From assembly GCA_031255955.1 (NCBI GenBank), contig JAIRRO010000008.1:1-25773 (forward strand): a stretch of 25,773 nt of DNA, in the 5' to 3' direction. The notes beneath the pieces are model-generated. The model was not told the DNA's origin. It searched no databases and saw nothing but the letters and a program-made list of their open reading frames with translations. Below are positions 15,999 through 24,396 of the stretch, in pieces. Position numbers and translations under genes: made by a program. Positions within the stretch are counted from its first letter, which is position 1. Every line of letters starts with the position of its first letter. Source of the stretch: Oscillospiraceae bacterium (GTDB lineage Bacteria; Bacillota; Clostridia; Oscillospirales; Oscillospiraceae).

Positions 15999-17657
15999 AT
16001 GAAAAACACCCACCGGCTGCTTGCGGCGGCGCTTGTTTTACCGCTGCTTGTGGCGGCAGCGCTGGTTGCGCTGCTCACATTTCTTGTCTCCTGCGCACCG
16101 CTCGGCAGCGCAAAGCCGGAGCAGGAAGACGCCGTAACTGCCGCGCCGACGCCGACGGGCGCGGCGCCTACGCCCATACCCTCCGCCATTCCGGAGGGGG
16201 ACGGACGCTTCTCTCTGCGGTATAATCCAAGCGCCACGCTGAACCCCATAATGGGGACGGACACCGACAATATGACCCTCTCCACGCTGATGTATGAGAC
16301 GCTTTTTACGCTGGACGCGGATTTTAACGCCGTCGGCGCGCTGTGCGGCAGCTATGAAACAGAGGACGCCAAAACCTACCGCCTCACGCTGCGCCGCGAC
16401 GCGTATATGTCGGACGGCGCGGAGGTGTCGGCATACGACGTGGTGTATTCGATAAATCAAGCCAAAAGAAGCGCGAGATACGCTGAGCGCCTGAAAAACA
16501 TCGCAACGGTCGCCGTCGCCGGAACGGGTTTAGTCAATATCGGGCTGTATGCGCCGGACGCGCGTCTGCCCGCGCTGCTCGATATTCCGGTTATAAAGGA
16601 CGGCACATCCGGCACCTCGCCGCGCGGCTCGGGACCGTACAGATACGTCGCGGACGACGGCGTGCCGCGGCTGGTGAAAAACGAATTTCACATCGGCGTC
16701 GGCGCGGCGGACGCTGTGCCGGAAATTATTTATCTCGTTTCCTGCCCCGACGCCCTGCTGGGCGAATACTTCACCGAGCGCAAAATCGACCTCTTCGCGG
16801 AGGACCCCCACGCGCCGCGCGCCGATATACGCCGCGACCGCGAAACGCGATATTACAACACCACCACATTGATGTATATCGGGTTCAACCCGCGCGCCGC
16901 CGCGATTGACGACGTCCGCTTCCGCCGCGCCGTCAATATAGCCGTAGACCGCGATATGATAGTCCGCGAGATATTGGACGGCAGGGCAGCGGCGTCACCC
17001 TTGGCGCTGCCTCCGTTTTATCACCTGTATGATAAAACGTGGGAAACAGCCGCGCGCGGAGTCTCTCGGGACCAAGTCGCCGACGTGCGAACGCTGCTAT
17101 CCGCCGGGCTTGAGGAAATCGGTATGCGGGACAGCGACAACGACACATTTTTGGAATACCCGATGGAGGGCGGCATGGCGCCGTTCGCCATCGACTTTAT
17201 CGTAAGCGCGGAGAACGCGCCGCGAGCCGCCGCCGCAAAAACCATAGCGGACGCCCTGCGCCGCGTGGGGCTGAATATCATCCTGCGGGAGCTGCCCTTT
17301 GCGGAGTTCAAGCAAGCCTTATCCGACGGCGATTTTGATATGTATATGGGCGAAACGCGCCTGCCCGCCAATTTTGATTTTTCGGTGATAGCCACCCCCG
17401 GCGGCGCCTTGAATTTCGGCAATATGGATGGCGGCGCCGCAGAGCAAAACGCCGCGTTTATGGCGGCGCGCGGGGATTTTAACGAGCGCAACGCGGCGCG
17501 CGCGCTGTGCGTTGCCATAGCGGAGAATATGACGTTTATTCCGATTGCGTACAAGCAATACGCCGTCCACAGCGGCAGAAACGAGATAACGGGGCTCTCG
17601 CCGACCCAAACGGGCGTGTTTTATAACATCACGGAATGGACGATAGATCCGAAATAG
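15999..17657 (+). CDS. family 5 extracellular solute-binding lipoprotein
   Basis: The 552-residue protein has a lipoprotein signal peptide with a long hydrophobic core and the lipobox LVSC (Cys32), so it should be tethered outside the membrane. A Pro/Thr/Ala-rich linker (about 40-65) leads to an SBP_bac_5 domain: LNPIMGTDTDNMTLSTLMYETLF, TYRLTLRRDAYMSDGAEVSAYDVVYSI, and later DDVRFRRAVNIAVDRDMIV, which is the typical peptide-binding-protein signature. Family members deliver oligopeptides, nickel or other solutes to ABC permeases. No permease or ATPase gene is nearby, so it is an orphan receptor; the ligand is unknown. ATG 15999 follows AAAAGG. It lies 15 bases after secA and 36 before pyrE, suggesting one transcript. 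Confidence 0.9.
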   Translation: MKNTHRLLAAALVLPLLVAAALVALLTFLVSCAPLGSAKPEQEDAVTAAPTPTGAAPTPIPSAIPEGDGRFSLRYNPSATLNPIMGTDTDNMTLSTLMYETLFTLDADFNAVGALCGSYETEDAKTYRLTLRRDAYMSDGAEVSAYDVVYSINQAKRSARYAERLKNIATVAVAGTGLVNIGLYAPDARLPALLDIPVIKDGTSGTSPRGSGPYRYVADDGVPRLVKNEFHIGVGAADAVPEIIYLVSCPDALLGEYFTERKIDLFAEDPHAPRADIRRDRETRYYNTTTLMYIGFNPRAAAIDDVRFRRAVNIAVDRDMIVREILDGRAAASPLALPPFYHLYDKTWETAARGVSRDQVADVRTLLSAGLEEIGMRDSDNDTFLEYPMEGGMAPFAIDFIVSAENAPRAAAAKTIADALRRVGLNIILRELPFAEFKQALSDGDFDMYMGETRLPANFDFSVIATPGGALNFGNMDGGAAEQNAAFMAARGDFNERNAARALCVAIAENMTFIPIAYKQYAVHSGRNEITGLSPTQTGVFYNITEWTIDPK

Positions 17658-17693
17658 CGAAAATAAGCATAAATACAAAGGAGAATCCGGGAA

Positions 17694-18332
17694 ATGAAAA
17701 ACGAATTTATTGAATTTATGATGTCGGCGGGGGTACTCACCTTCGGAGACTTCACGACAAAAAGCGGGCGACGGACGCCGTATTTCATCAATGCCGGGGG
17801 GTATCGCACAGGCGCGCAGCTCTCGCGGCTGGGCGATATGTACGCGGAGCTTATCCACAATTCCGGCGAGACGCCCGACGTGCTTTACGGACCCGCATAT
17901 AAGGGCATACCGCTCTGCGTCGCGGCGGCGTCCTCACTGTGGCGCAAATATGGGCTGGACCTGCCGTATTGCTTTAATCGCAAGGAGGCGAAGGATCACG
18001 GCGAGGGCGGCACACTCGTCGGCTACACCCCGCGCGACGGCGATAAAATAGCGATTATAGAGGACGTCACGACAGCCGGCACCTCTGTGCGCGAAACGGA
18101 CGCCCTGCTGCGCGGCGCCCTGGGGCTGGACGTCAGCTTCTCCGCGCTGTATATCTCCGTAGACCGCTGCGAGCGCGGCACAGGCGGGCGCTCCGCGCTC
18201 GATGAGCTGAGCGAAACCTACGGTGTGCGTGTGTATTCCATCGTCACCGCGCGCGATATTATGGCGTATCTTCCGCAAGACGACGCCCGCCGCCACGCCA
18301 TGGAGGAGTATTTGAAAGAATACGGCGGATGA
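17694..18332 (+). CDS. pyrE: orotate phosphoribosyltransferase PyrE
   Basis: The 212-residue enzyme joins orotate to PRPP, giving orotidine 5'-phosphate in UMP synthesis. The N-terminal hood begins FIEFMMSAGVLTFGDFTTKSGRRTPYFIN, with the SGR/TPYFIN orotate-binding signature. YGPAYKGIPL follows, then the flexible catalytic loop RKEAKDHGEGG, then the PRPP-binding motif IAIIEDVTTAGTS. Length is normal for the long bacterial form. ATG 17694 follows AAAGGAG. No other pyr gene is adjacent; it ends the secA transcript ahead of a strong terminator. Confidence 0.96.
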   Translation: MKNEFIEFMMSAGVLTFGDFTTKSGRRTPYFINAGGYRTGAQLSRLGDMYAELIHNSGETPDVLYGPAYKGIPLCVAAASSLWRKYGLDLPYCFNRKEAKDHGEGGTLVGYTPRDGDKIAIIEDVTTAGTSVRETDALLRGALGLDVSFSALYISVDRCERGTGGRSALDELSETYGVRVYSIVTARDIMAYLPQDDARRHAMEEYLKEYGG

Positions 18333-18486
18333 CGTGCGGGGATTGCCGCTGATTTGATTTTTTTGTAAAACAAGCACAATATTCGCCGGGGTACGCGCCT
18401 GCGGGCACGCCGCATTCATTCCACCTAAGTGCGTAAGTCAAAATTTTGGCGGAGAGTGAAAATCGCAAATTTAATTTCCCACACAC

Positions 18487-18529
18487 AAAAAAGCCGTGCT
18501 GCCCGAGTGCGGGTCAGCACGGCTTTTTT
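18487..18529. terminator. bidirectional terminator between pyrE and groEL
   Basis: GCCGTGCTG (18493-18501) pairs with CAGCACGGC (18515-18523), with a further CCC/GGG inner pairing. Six A precede and six T follow, so it can stop both the plus-strand pyrE transcript and the minus-strand groEL transcript. The 150 bases before it (from 18333) hold nothing recognisable. Confidence 0.92.
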
Positions 18530-18538
18530 GTACGCTTT

Positions 18539-20167
18539 TTAATACATACCGCTCATGTCTCCGCCGCCGGCGGCGACGGGTGCGGGGGGCTCGGGAATAT
18601 CCGCCACAAGGCTTTCCGTTGTCAGCACCATAGAGGCTACCGACGCCGCGTTCTCCAGCGCGGAGCGGCAGACCTTCGTCGGGTCTACGATGCCCGCCTT
18701 GATGAGGTCGGTGTATTCCTCCTTCGCGGCGTCAAAGCCGTAGGACGCGCTCTTGTTGGAGCGGATTTTATCAAGAATTACGGCGCCCTCAAGCCCGGCG
18801 TTCGCGGCAATTTGCACGATAGGCGCGCTTAGCGCCTTAACCAACAGCGCAACGCCTGTTTTCTCGTCGCCGGTGGTCTCGTCAACCAGCTTTTCGATAG
18901 CCTTGGAGGCGACGATGTAGGCTGTGCCGCCACCGGGGACAATGCCCTCTTCAACGGCGGCGCGTGTGGCGTTCAGGGCGTCCTCTATGCGCAGCTTCTT
19001 TTCCTTCATCTCGGTTTCCGTTGCCGCGCCGACCTTTATGACGGCGACGCCGCCGGAGAGCTTGGCAAGGCGTTCCTGCAGCTTTTCCTTGTCATAATCA
19101 GAGGTTGTCTGCTCGATTTCCGCGTTGATTTGATTGATGCGCGCCCGAATCTCGTCCTGAGAGCCTGCGCCCTCGACGATTATCGTGTTATCCTTTGTAC
19201 TCTTAACCTGACGCGCCGTGCCGAGCTGCTCGACAACAACGTCCTTCAGTTCCATACCCAGCTCAGAGGAGATAAGCTCGCCGCCCGTGAGCGCCGCGAT
19301 GTCGCGAAGCATTTCCTTACGTCTGTCGCCAAAGCCCGGAGCCTTGACACACAGGCAATGGAACGTGCCGCGCAGCTTATTGAGAATGATGGTCGCCAGC
19401 GCCTCGCCCTCTACGTCCTCGGCGATTATTACGAACTTGCGTCCGGACTGAACAACCTGCTCCAGCACGGGCAGAATCTCTTGAATGTTCGAGATTTTTT
19501 TATCGGTAATGAGAATATACGGATCGTCGAACACAGATTCCATCTTGTCGGAATCCGTGACCATATACGGCGTGACATAGCCGCGGTCAAACTGCATACC
19601 CTCGACAACCTCAGAATACGTCTCCGCCGTCTTGGACTCTTCAACCGTGATAACGCCGTTGCGCGAGACCTTTTCCATCGCCTCGGCAATCAAATCGCCG
19701 ATAGCCTCCTGTCCGGAGGACACAGCGCCGACGCGGGCGATGTCCTTTGACCCGGAAACGGGCTGAGAATTGGCGCGAATAGCCTCCACAGCGGCGGCGG
19801 CGGCTTTTTCAATGCCGCGCTTCATAACCATCGGGTTCGCGCCCGCAGCCACGTTTTTGATGCCCTCGCGGATGATGGCTTGCGCAAGCACCGTAGCCGT
19901 CGTCGTACCGTCGCCCGCGACATCATTGGTCTTTGACGCCACCTCGCGAACGAGCTGCGCGCCCATATTCTCAAACGGATCCTTTAATTCGATTTCCTTC
20001 GCGATGGTCACGCCGTCATTCGTGATGAGCGGTGAACCATATTTCTTATCAAGCACGACATTGCGCCCCTTGGGACCTATCGTGAGCTTTACCGTATCGG
20101 CAAGCTGATTGACGCCATTCTCCAGCGCGCGGCGGGCGTCCTCGCCATAGATGATTTGCTTTGCCAT
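18539..20167 (-). CDS. groEL: 60 kDa chaperonin GroEL
   Basis: The 542-residue protein is the double-ring chaperonin subunit that folds proteins with GroES and ATP in the cytosol. Hallmarks: KLTIGPKGRNVVLDKKYGSP, the ATP-binding NDGVTIAKEIEL and GDGTTTATVLAQAI, apical-domain IAEDVEGEALATI, ALNATRAAVEEGIVPGGG, and a short Gly/Met tail (GGGDMSGMY). Length matches the family. ATG 20167 has AGGAGG upstream. It follows groES after an unusually long gap (144 bases) filled by a hairpin element. It is under the groES promoter and CIRCE; I see no separate strong promoter of its own. Confidence 0.99.
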   Translation of the reverse strand: MAKQIIYGEDARRALENGVNQLADTVKLTIGPKGRNVVLDKKYGSPLITNDGVTIAKEIELKDPFENMGAQLVREVASKTNDVAGDGTTTATVLAQAIIREGIKNVAAGANPMVMKRGIEKAAAAAVEAIRANSQPVSGSKDIARVGAVSSGQEAIGDLIAEAMEKVSRNGVITVEESKTAETYSEVVEGMQFDRGYVTPYMVTDSDKMESVFDDPYILITDKKISNIQEILPVLEQVVQSGRKFVIIAEDVEGEALATIILNKLRGTFHCLCVKAPGFGDRRKEMLRDIAALTGGELISSELGMELKDVVVEQLGTARQVKSTKDNTIIVEGAGSQDEIRARINQINAEIEQTTSDYDKEKLQERLAKLSGGVAVIKVGAATETEMKEKKLRIEDALNATRAAVEEGIVPGGGTAYIVASKAIEKLVDETTGDEKTGVALLVKALSAPIVQIAANAGLEGAVILDKIRSNKSASYGFDAAKEEYTDLIKAGIVDPTKVCRSALENAASVASMVLTTESLVADIPEPPAPVAAGGGDMSGMY

Positions 20168-20209
20168 TGTTGCATCCTCCTGTTTTTAATAAATTGTAAT
20201 TAGTGTTCA

Positions 20210-20315
20210 ATAGCCCCGAAATATTTTTGCGGTAGACGACGGCGAACGAGCGCAGACAGTACGCAAGGTACGGCAAGCGAGTTCGCCTAAGTATCCCGCA
20301 AAAATAAGTGGCTAT
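20210..20315 (-). repeat. long imperfect hairpin element between groES and groEL
   Basis: Three nested pairs of exact arms are visible: ATAGCC/GGCTAT (20210-20215, 20310-20315), TATTTTTGCGG/CCGCAAAAATA (20222-20232, 20296-20306) and GGCGAAC/GTTCGCC (20241-20247, 20281-20287), with an irregular GTAC-containing centre. The outer arm overlaps the groES stop codon. The structure looks like a mobile palindromic repeat (REP/MITE-like) inserted in the operon; it could also act in mRNA processing. Its copy number elsewhere is unknown. Confidence 0.7.
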
Positions 20316-20596
20316 AGGACGATTGCCAAGATATCGGATTGCTTAACTATTGTGTACTCCTCGTCGTCCACCTTGACCTCTGTGCCGGAGTATTTCCCCA
20401 TTAACACGCGGTCGCCGATTTTGACCGTCATAACGACGTCCTCGCCGTCCACCTTTCCACCCGGACCCACAGCCACAACCTCATACACCTGCGGCTTCTC
20501 CTGTGCGGCGCTTGTGAGGATGATCCCGCTCTTGGTCTTCTCCTCGGCTTCAATCTGCTTTACGATTACTCTGTCGGAAAGTGGTTTCAGATTCAT
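20312..20596 (-). CDS. groES: 10 kDa co-chaperonin GroES
   Basis: The 94-residue protein caps the GroEL ring. It starts LKPLSDRVIVKQIEAEEKTKSGI, carries the mobile loop (EEKTKSGIILTSAAQEKPQ), the roof hairpin GPGGKVDGED and the closing YTIVKQSDILAIV strand. ATG 20596 follows GGGAGG. It is first in the groESL operon, behind a promoter and a perfect CIRCE element, so HrcA should repress it and heat or protein stress should release it. Confidence 0.98.
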   Translation of the reverse strand: MNLKPLSDRVIVKQIEAEEKTKSGIILTSAAQEKPQVYEVVAVGPGGKVDGEDVVMTVKIGDRVLMGKYSGTEVKVDDEEYTIVKQSDILAIVL

Positions 20597-20633
20597 TGCT
20601 TGTACCTCCCAATGTAAAATTTATAGAAATTTA

Positions 20634-20660
20634 TTAGCACTCGACACGTCGGAGTGCTAA
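20634..20660 (-). promoter_or_regulatory. CIRCE operator (HrcA binding site)
   Basis: TTAGCACTC, nine bases, then GAGTGCTAA: both arms match the CIRCE consensus without any mismatch. It lies between the promoter and groES and is the known binding site of the heat-shock repressor HrcA. Confidence 0.97.
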
Positions 20661-20670
20661 CACGATAGTA

Positions 20671-20699
20671 ATAATAGCCCAAGAACGCCCGATACGCAA
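20671..20699 (-). promoter_or_regulatory. groESL promoter
   Basis: On the minus strand TTGCGT (20694-20699) and TATTAT (20671-20676) are 17 bases apart, just before CIRCE, the usual arrangement for HrcA-controlled promoters. Confidence 0.7.
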
Positions 20700-20877
20700 G
20701 CGCGTGGCAAGCGATATTCCGCCTGATTATCGCCGAATACGGGCGAAAATTGCGCTCTGATAGATATTTTCTTCTCTTATCTCCGTATATATCTATTTTT
20801 TGGCGCTTTTCTATCGTCGCAATCATTTTTTACAAACCGTACATAAATTCACGCGCGCGGCGGCGGATAACGGTCTC

Positions 20878-20906
20878 TTGTATTTGCCCGCGATTTGGAG
20901 TATAAT
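20878..20906 (+). promoter_or_regulatory. trxA promoter
   Basis: TTGTAT (20878-20883) and a consensus TATAAT (20901-20906) have 17-base spacing, about 55 bases before the thioredoxin start codon. Between here and the groESL promoter nothing else is recognisable. Confidence 0.7.
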
Positions 20907-20960
20907 AAAAATGCTCGGAATTAAAATCGGAATTAAAATAATGTGAAAGGCGTGTGTTTT

Positions 20961-21266
20961 ATGGCAATCATTCATCTGACGGACGAAAGCTTTGGAAAGG
21001 AGATAGCCTCCGGCGTCACCCTTGTGGACTTCTGGGCGGATTGGTGCGGACCCTGCAAGATGATTGCGCCCGTGATAGAAGAACTCGCCGACGAATACGA
21101 CGGGCGCGTCACTGTCGGCAAGGTGAACACGGACGATTACGGTGAAATCGCGGAGTCGCTTGGCATAACAGGTATACCAACGGTGATTTTATTCCGCGAT
21201 GGCAAAGAGGTCACGCGCCTTATCGGAGTGCGTGAGAAAGAAGAGTATGTGGCGGCGCTCGCGTGA
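20961..21266 (+). CDS. trxA: thioredoxin
   Basis: The ATG at 20961 (MAIIHLTDESF) is preferred over an in-frame GTG at 20943, because GAAAGG lies between them and family members start here; the product is 101 residues. It is a cytosolic disulfide reductase with the active site WCGPC (Cys29, Cys32) in VDFWADWCGPCKMIAPV, the cis-proline loop GITGIPTVILF, and the end LIGVREKEEYVAAL. Length is normal. It has its own promoter, and no thioredoxin reductase gene is nearby. The molybdenum oxidoreductase downstream appears to have a separate promoter. Confidence 0.96.
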   Translation: MAIIHLTDESFGKEIASGVTLVDFWADWCGPCKMIAPVIEELADEYDGRVTVGKVNTDDYGEIAESLGITGIPTVILFRDGKEVTRLIGVREKEEYVAALA

Positions 21267-21338
21267 GCGCATTGCCGGAATTTATACTTAAAACGTACAT
21301 CTTTTTTCTTATTTTTGCGTGATTCTTGTCAATGCTTA

Positions 21339-21367
21339 TTTACATTTCAAAAGCTTTCTGATAAAAT
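21339..21367 (+). promoter_or_regulatory. promoter of the aldehyde oxidoreductase gene
   Basis: TTTACA (21339-21344) and TAAAAT (21362-21367) have 17-base spacing. About 115 bases of GC-rich leader follow before the start codon. Confidence 0.55.
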
Positions 21368-21490
21368 TGTCCCCGGAAAGGTACCGACGGGCAGCCGCGC
21401 GGCGACGACGAGACGCTACGCTACGCGCCCGAAACAAAAAACGCGGAGCGCGAAAATTACGCGCCGCGAAGAAAGAAAGGAAGTCAGAAC

Positions 21491-24325
21491 ATGCAAATTA
21501 CAAGGCTCCGGCTCATCATCAACGGCGTGGAACGCCCCGTGCTGTGCAATCCTGAAAAGGATTCGCTGGCAATCGTGCTTCGGCGGATGGGGTACACGGG
21601 TGTAAAGGTCGGCTGCGGCACGGGCGTGTGCGGGGCTTGCTCCGTCATCCTCAACGGAGAGGTCGTCCGCTCGTGCGCGCGCAAAATGAAAAACATCGCC
21701 GAGAACTCCGAAATCACGACCATCGAGGGTATCGGCACCCCGCAGAACCTGCATCCGCTGCAGCTCGCGTGGATTACCTATGGCGGGGCGCAATGCGGCT
21801 TTTGCTCGCCGGGATTCATCGTGTCGGCTTACGCGCTGCTGCAGGGCAACAAATCCCCCTCGCGTGAGCAGGTGCGCGAATGGTTCCGCGTACATCGCAA
21901 TATCTGTCGATGCACGGGGTACAAGCCGTTGGTGGACGCCGTTATGGAGGCAGCCGCCGTTATGCGCGGCGAAAAGACGATGGAGGACATCACCTATAAA
22001 TACGCCGACGAAAAGGACATCTACGGATCCTATCGTCCGCGCCCGACGGCGCTTGCCAAGGTCTGCGGTCTTACGGACTACGGCGACGACATCAAGCTGA
22101 AAATGCCGGAGGGTGTGGTGCATCTTGCTGTTGTTCTCTCCGAGGTGCCCCACGCGAAAATCATCAACATCGATACATCCGAGGCTGAAAAAATGCCGGG
22201 TGTGATTCGCGTATTCACCGCGAAGGACGTTCTGGGCGCGAACAATCTGGCGTCGCCCGCGCATGTGCCGCGCCAAAAAGGCGCCGGAATCACCGAATTC
22301 CCCGTTATCGCGGGCAAGGTTATACGCCGCCGCGGAGATGTTGTGGCTGTCGTTGCCGCCGATACAGAGGAACACGCGCGCGCCGCGGCGAAAATGGTCA
22401 AGCAAGAGCTTGAACTGCTGCCGTCGTATATGACATTCCCCGAAGCCGTTGTGCCGGACGCCGTGCAGCTGCACGACACGCTGCCGAACTTCTATATGGA
22501 GCAGCCGCTGTTTAAGGGCGAGGTCACGGACGAATCCTTCGCCGGATCGGCGTATATGGTGGAGGGCAGCTTCCACTCGCAGCACGAACCGCATCTGCCG
22601 ATAGAGCCTGACGTAATGCAGGGATATATCGGCGCCGACGGTATGTATACGCTGCAGGGCAAGTTCCAAAGCATAGACGAAACGCGCACGGACGTGGCTA
22701 TGGCGTGCGGCTTGCAGAAGGAAGAAATCCGCTTCATTATGAACCCCGCCGGCGGCTCCTTCGGATATTCCACAAGCCCGAACGTGGCGGCGCTTGTTAT
22801 GACGGTGCTGCAGCATCTCAAAACGCCTGTCACCCTGACGCTCGCCTACGACGAATTCAACCACACCACGGGTAAGCGCTCCGCGACGTTCGCCAACGGA
22901 CGCCTAGCATGCGACGAAAACGGCAAAATCACAGCCGCGGAGTACGATGTTGCTCTTGACCACGGCGCGTATGCCGTCGTCGGCGGTCTCATCTTCAACA
23001 ATTTGCTGAGTATCGCCTTCCACGGGCTTAATATCCCGAACATCAGGGCGCTCGGACGCGGCGGTTCCACAAACCACGCGTTTAACACCGCATATCGCGG
23101 CTTCGGCTCCCCGCAAATTTATACAACAAGCGAAGCGCTTATTGATATGCTTGCGGAAAAAGCGGGCATCGACCCCTTCAAGTTCCGCGAAATCAACCTT
23201 GCCCGTCCCGGCGACACTAGCATAAATTCCCGTCCGCTGTATGACTATGACGCTTACAAGCGCCTGATGGATAAGGGTAAGCCCGTGTATGAGCAATACA
23301 AAAAAGAGGCGGAGGAAGGCAAAAAAGCCGGACGCAATGTCGGCGTCGGCGTCTCTATGGGCGGCTTCCTTATTACAATCGGGATGTTTGATCAGGCGGA
23401 GGTGGCGCTGGAGCTGAACGCGGACGGCACCATCACCCACTTTAACACGTGGGAGGACGTCGGTCAGGGCGGCGACATCGGTACGCTCACGCACACCGTA
23501 AAGGCGTTAGAGCCGCTTGGCATTAAAGCCGAGCAGGTGCGGCTTGTGATGAACGACTCCAAGGAATGCCCGGACACAGGTCTGGCAGCCGCCTCCCGCA
23601 GCCACTATATGGCGGGCAACGCCACGCTGGACGCCGCCGAAAAGCTGATGAACGCTATGCGCAAGCCGGACGGCACATACAGAACCCATGCCGAGATGAC
23701 GGCGGAAGGCATCCCCACGAAGTATATCGGGCATTATGACCAGTCCAACATCGGCTTGCCCCCCGGACTTGATCCGAACACGGGCGAGGGCGAAAAGAAC
23801 CCGACATATATGTATTGCCTGAACCTCGCGCTTGTGGAGGTTGACGTCGCCACTGGTAAAACCCAGGTGCTGCGTTATACCTGCGTCGCCGACGTCGGCA
23901 CGGTCGGCAACCGCCTTGCCGTTGAGGGGCAAGGCTACGGCGGACTCTCACACTCGATAGGCTTCGCGCTGTCGGAGGACTATGACGCGCAGAACAAGCA
24001 CGGCAATATGGCGGGCTGCGGAATCCCGACGATTGATATGATTCCCGACGACTTTAACCTGATATTCGTCGAAAGCAAGCGCCCCGCCGGGCCGCATGGC
24101 TCGTCCGGCTGCTCAGAGGTGTTCCAATGCTCAAACCATATGGCGGTTATCAACGCGATAAACAACGCCTGCGGAGCAAGGGTTTACGCCCTCCCCGCGA
24201 CGCCTGACAAGGTAAAGGACGCGTATGAGAAGCGTCAGCGCGGCGAGGATATCACCCCGCCCAAGTATTATCTCGGCAGTGACTTTGAGGAAGAGCTTGA
24301 AATGATAAAGGCGAATCCGCTGTAG
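21491..24325 (+). CDS. molybdenum aldehyde oxidoreductase, single-chain Mop type (xanthine oxidase family)
   Basis: The 944-residue protein joins all its redox centres in one chain and has no FAD domain, like the Desulfovibrio Mop aldehyde oxidoreductase. Residues 1-80 are a plant-type [2Fe-2S] domain (Cys42, 47, 50, 62). Residues 85-160 are the second [2Fe-2S] domain (Cys102, 105, 139, 141; CGFCSPG, ICRCTGY). The rest is the molybdopterin-binding part: HEPHLPIEPDV, NPAGGSFGYS, TAYRGFGSPQ, VGQGGDIGT, and GSSGCSEVFQ with the likely catalytic glutamate. It should oxidise an aldehyde or N-heterocycle using water, passing electrons to ferredoxin or a similar acceptor. No maturation or molybdopterin genes are adjacent. 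ATG 21491 follows AAAGGAAG. The family is sure; the substrate is not. Confidence 0.94.
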   Translation: MQITRLRLIINGVERPVLCNPEKDSLAIVLRRMGYTGVKVGCGTGVCGACSVILNGEVVRSCARKMKNIAENSEITTIEGIGTPQNLHPLQLAWITYGGAQCGFCSPGFIVSAYALLQGNKSPSREQVREWFRVHRNICRCTGYKPLVDAVMEAAAVMRGEKTMEDITYKYADEKDIYGSYRPRPTALAKVCGLTDYGDDIKLKMPEGVVHLAVVLSEVPHAKIINIDTSEAEKMPGVIRVFTAKDVLGANNLASPAHVPRQKGAGITEFPVIAGKVIRRRGDVVAVVAADTEEHARAAAKMVKQELELLPSYMTFPEAVVPDAVQLHDTLPNFYMEQPLFKGEVTDESFAGSAYMVEGSFHSQHEPHLPIEPDVMQGYIGADGMYTLQGKFQSIDETRTDVAMACGLQKEEIRFIMNPAGGSFGYSTSPNVAALVMTVLQHLKTPVTLTLAYDEFNHTTGKRSATFANGRLACDENGKITAAEYDVALDHGAYAVVGGLIFNNLLSIAFHGLNIPNIRALGRGGSTNHAFNTAYRGFGSPQIYTTSEALIDMLAEKAGIDPFKFREINLARPGDTSINSRPLYDYDAYKRLMDKGKPVYEQYKKEAEEGKKAGRNVGVGVSMGGFLITIGMFDQAEVALELNADGTITHFNTWEDVGQGGDIGTLTHTVKALEPLGIKAEQVRLVMNDSKECPDTGLAAASRSHYMAGNATLDAAEKLMNAMRKPDGTYRTHAEMTAEGIPTKYIGHYDQSNIGLPPGLDPNTGEGEKNPTYMYCLNLALVEVDVATGKTQVLRYTCVADVGTVGNRLAVEGQGYGGLSHSIGFALSEDYDAQNKHGNMAGCGIPTIDMIPDDFNLIFVESKRPAGPHGSSGCSEVFQCSNHMAVINAINNACGARVYALPATPDKVKDAYEKRQRGEDITPPKYYLGSDFEEELEMIKANPL

Positions 24326-24341
24326 GGAGACGCGAATGCGA

Positions 24342-24375
24342 ACAGGGCGGCTGCATTGCAGCCGCCCTGTTTTTT
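24342..24375 (+). terminator. terminator after the aldehyde oxidoreductase gene
   Basis: A perfect 13-base stem (24342-24354 with 24358-24370) with a three-base loop is followed by a T run. It lies 17 bases after the stop codon and just before the end of the convergent gene. Confidence 0.92.
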
Positions 24376-24396
24376 ACTTAAGTACTCGCCCCGCAC

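Noticed and set aside
20593..20826. Minus-strand 77-codon frame upstream of groES
   Set aside because: It runs through the groESL promoter and CIRCE operator, and its product has no recognisable features.
21416..22864. 482-codon minus-strand frame opposite the aldehyde oxidoreductase
   Set aside because: It mirrors the GC-rich codon pattern of the real gene, its His/Arg-rich product has no recognisable domain, and no promoter or ribosome binding site precedes it.
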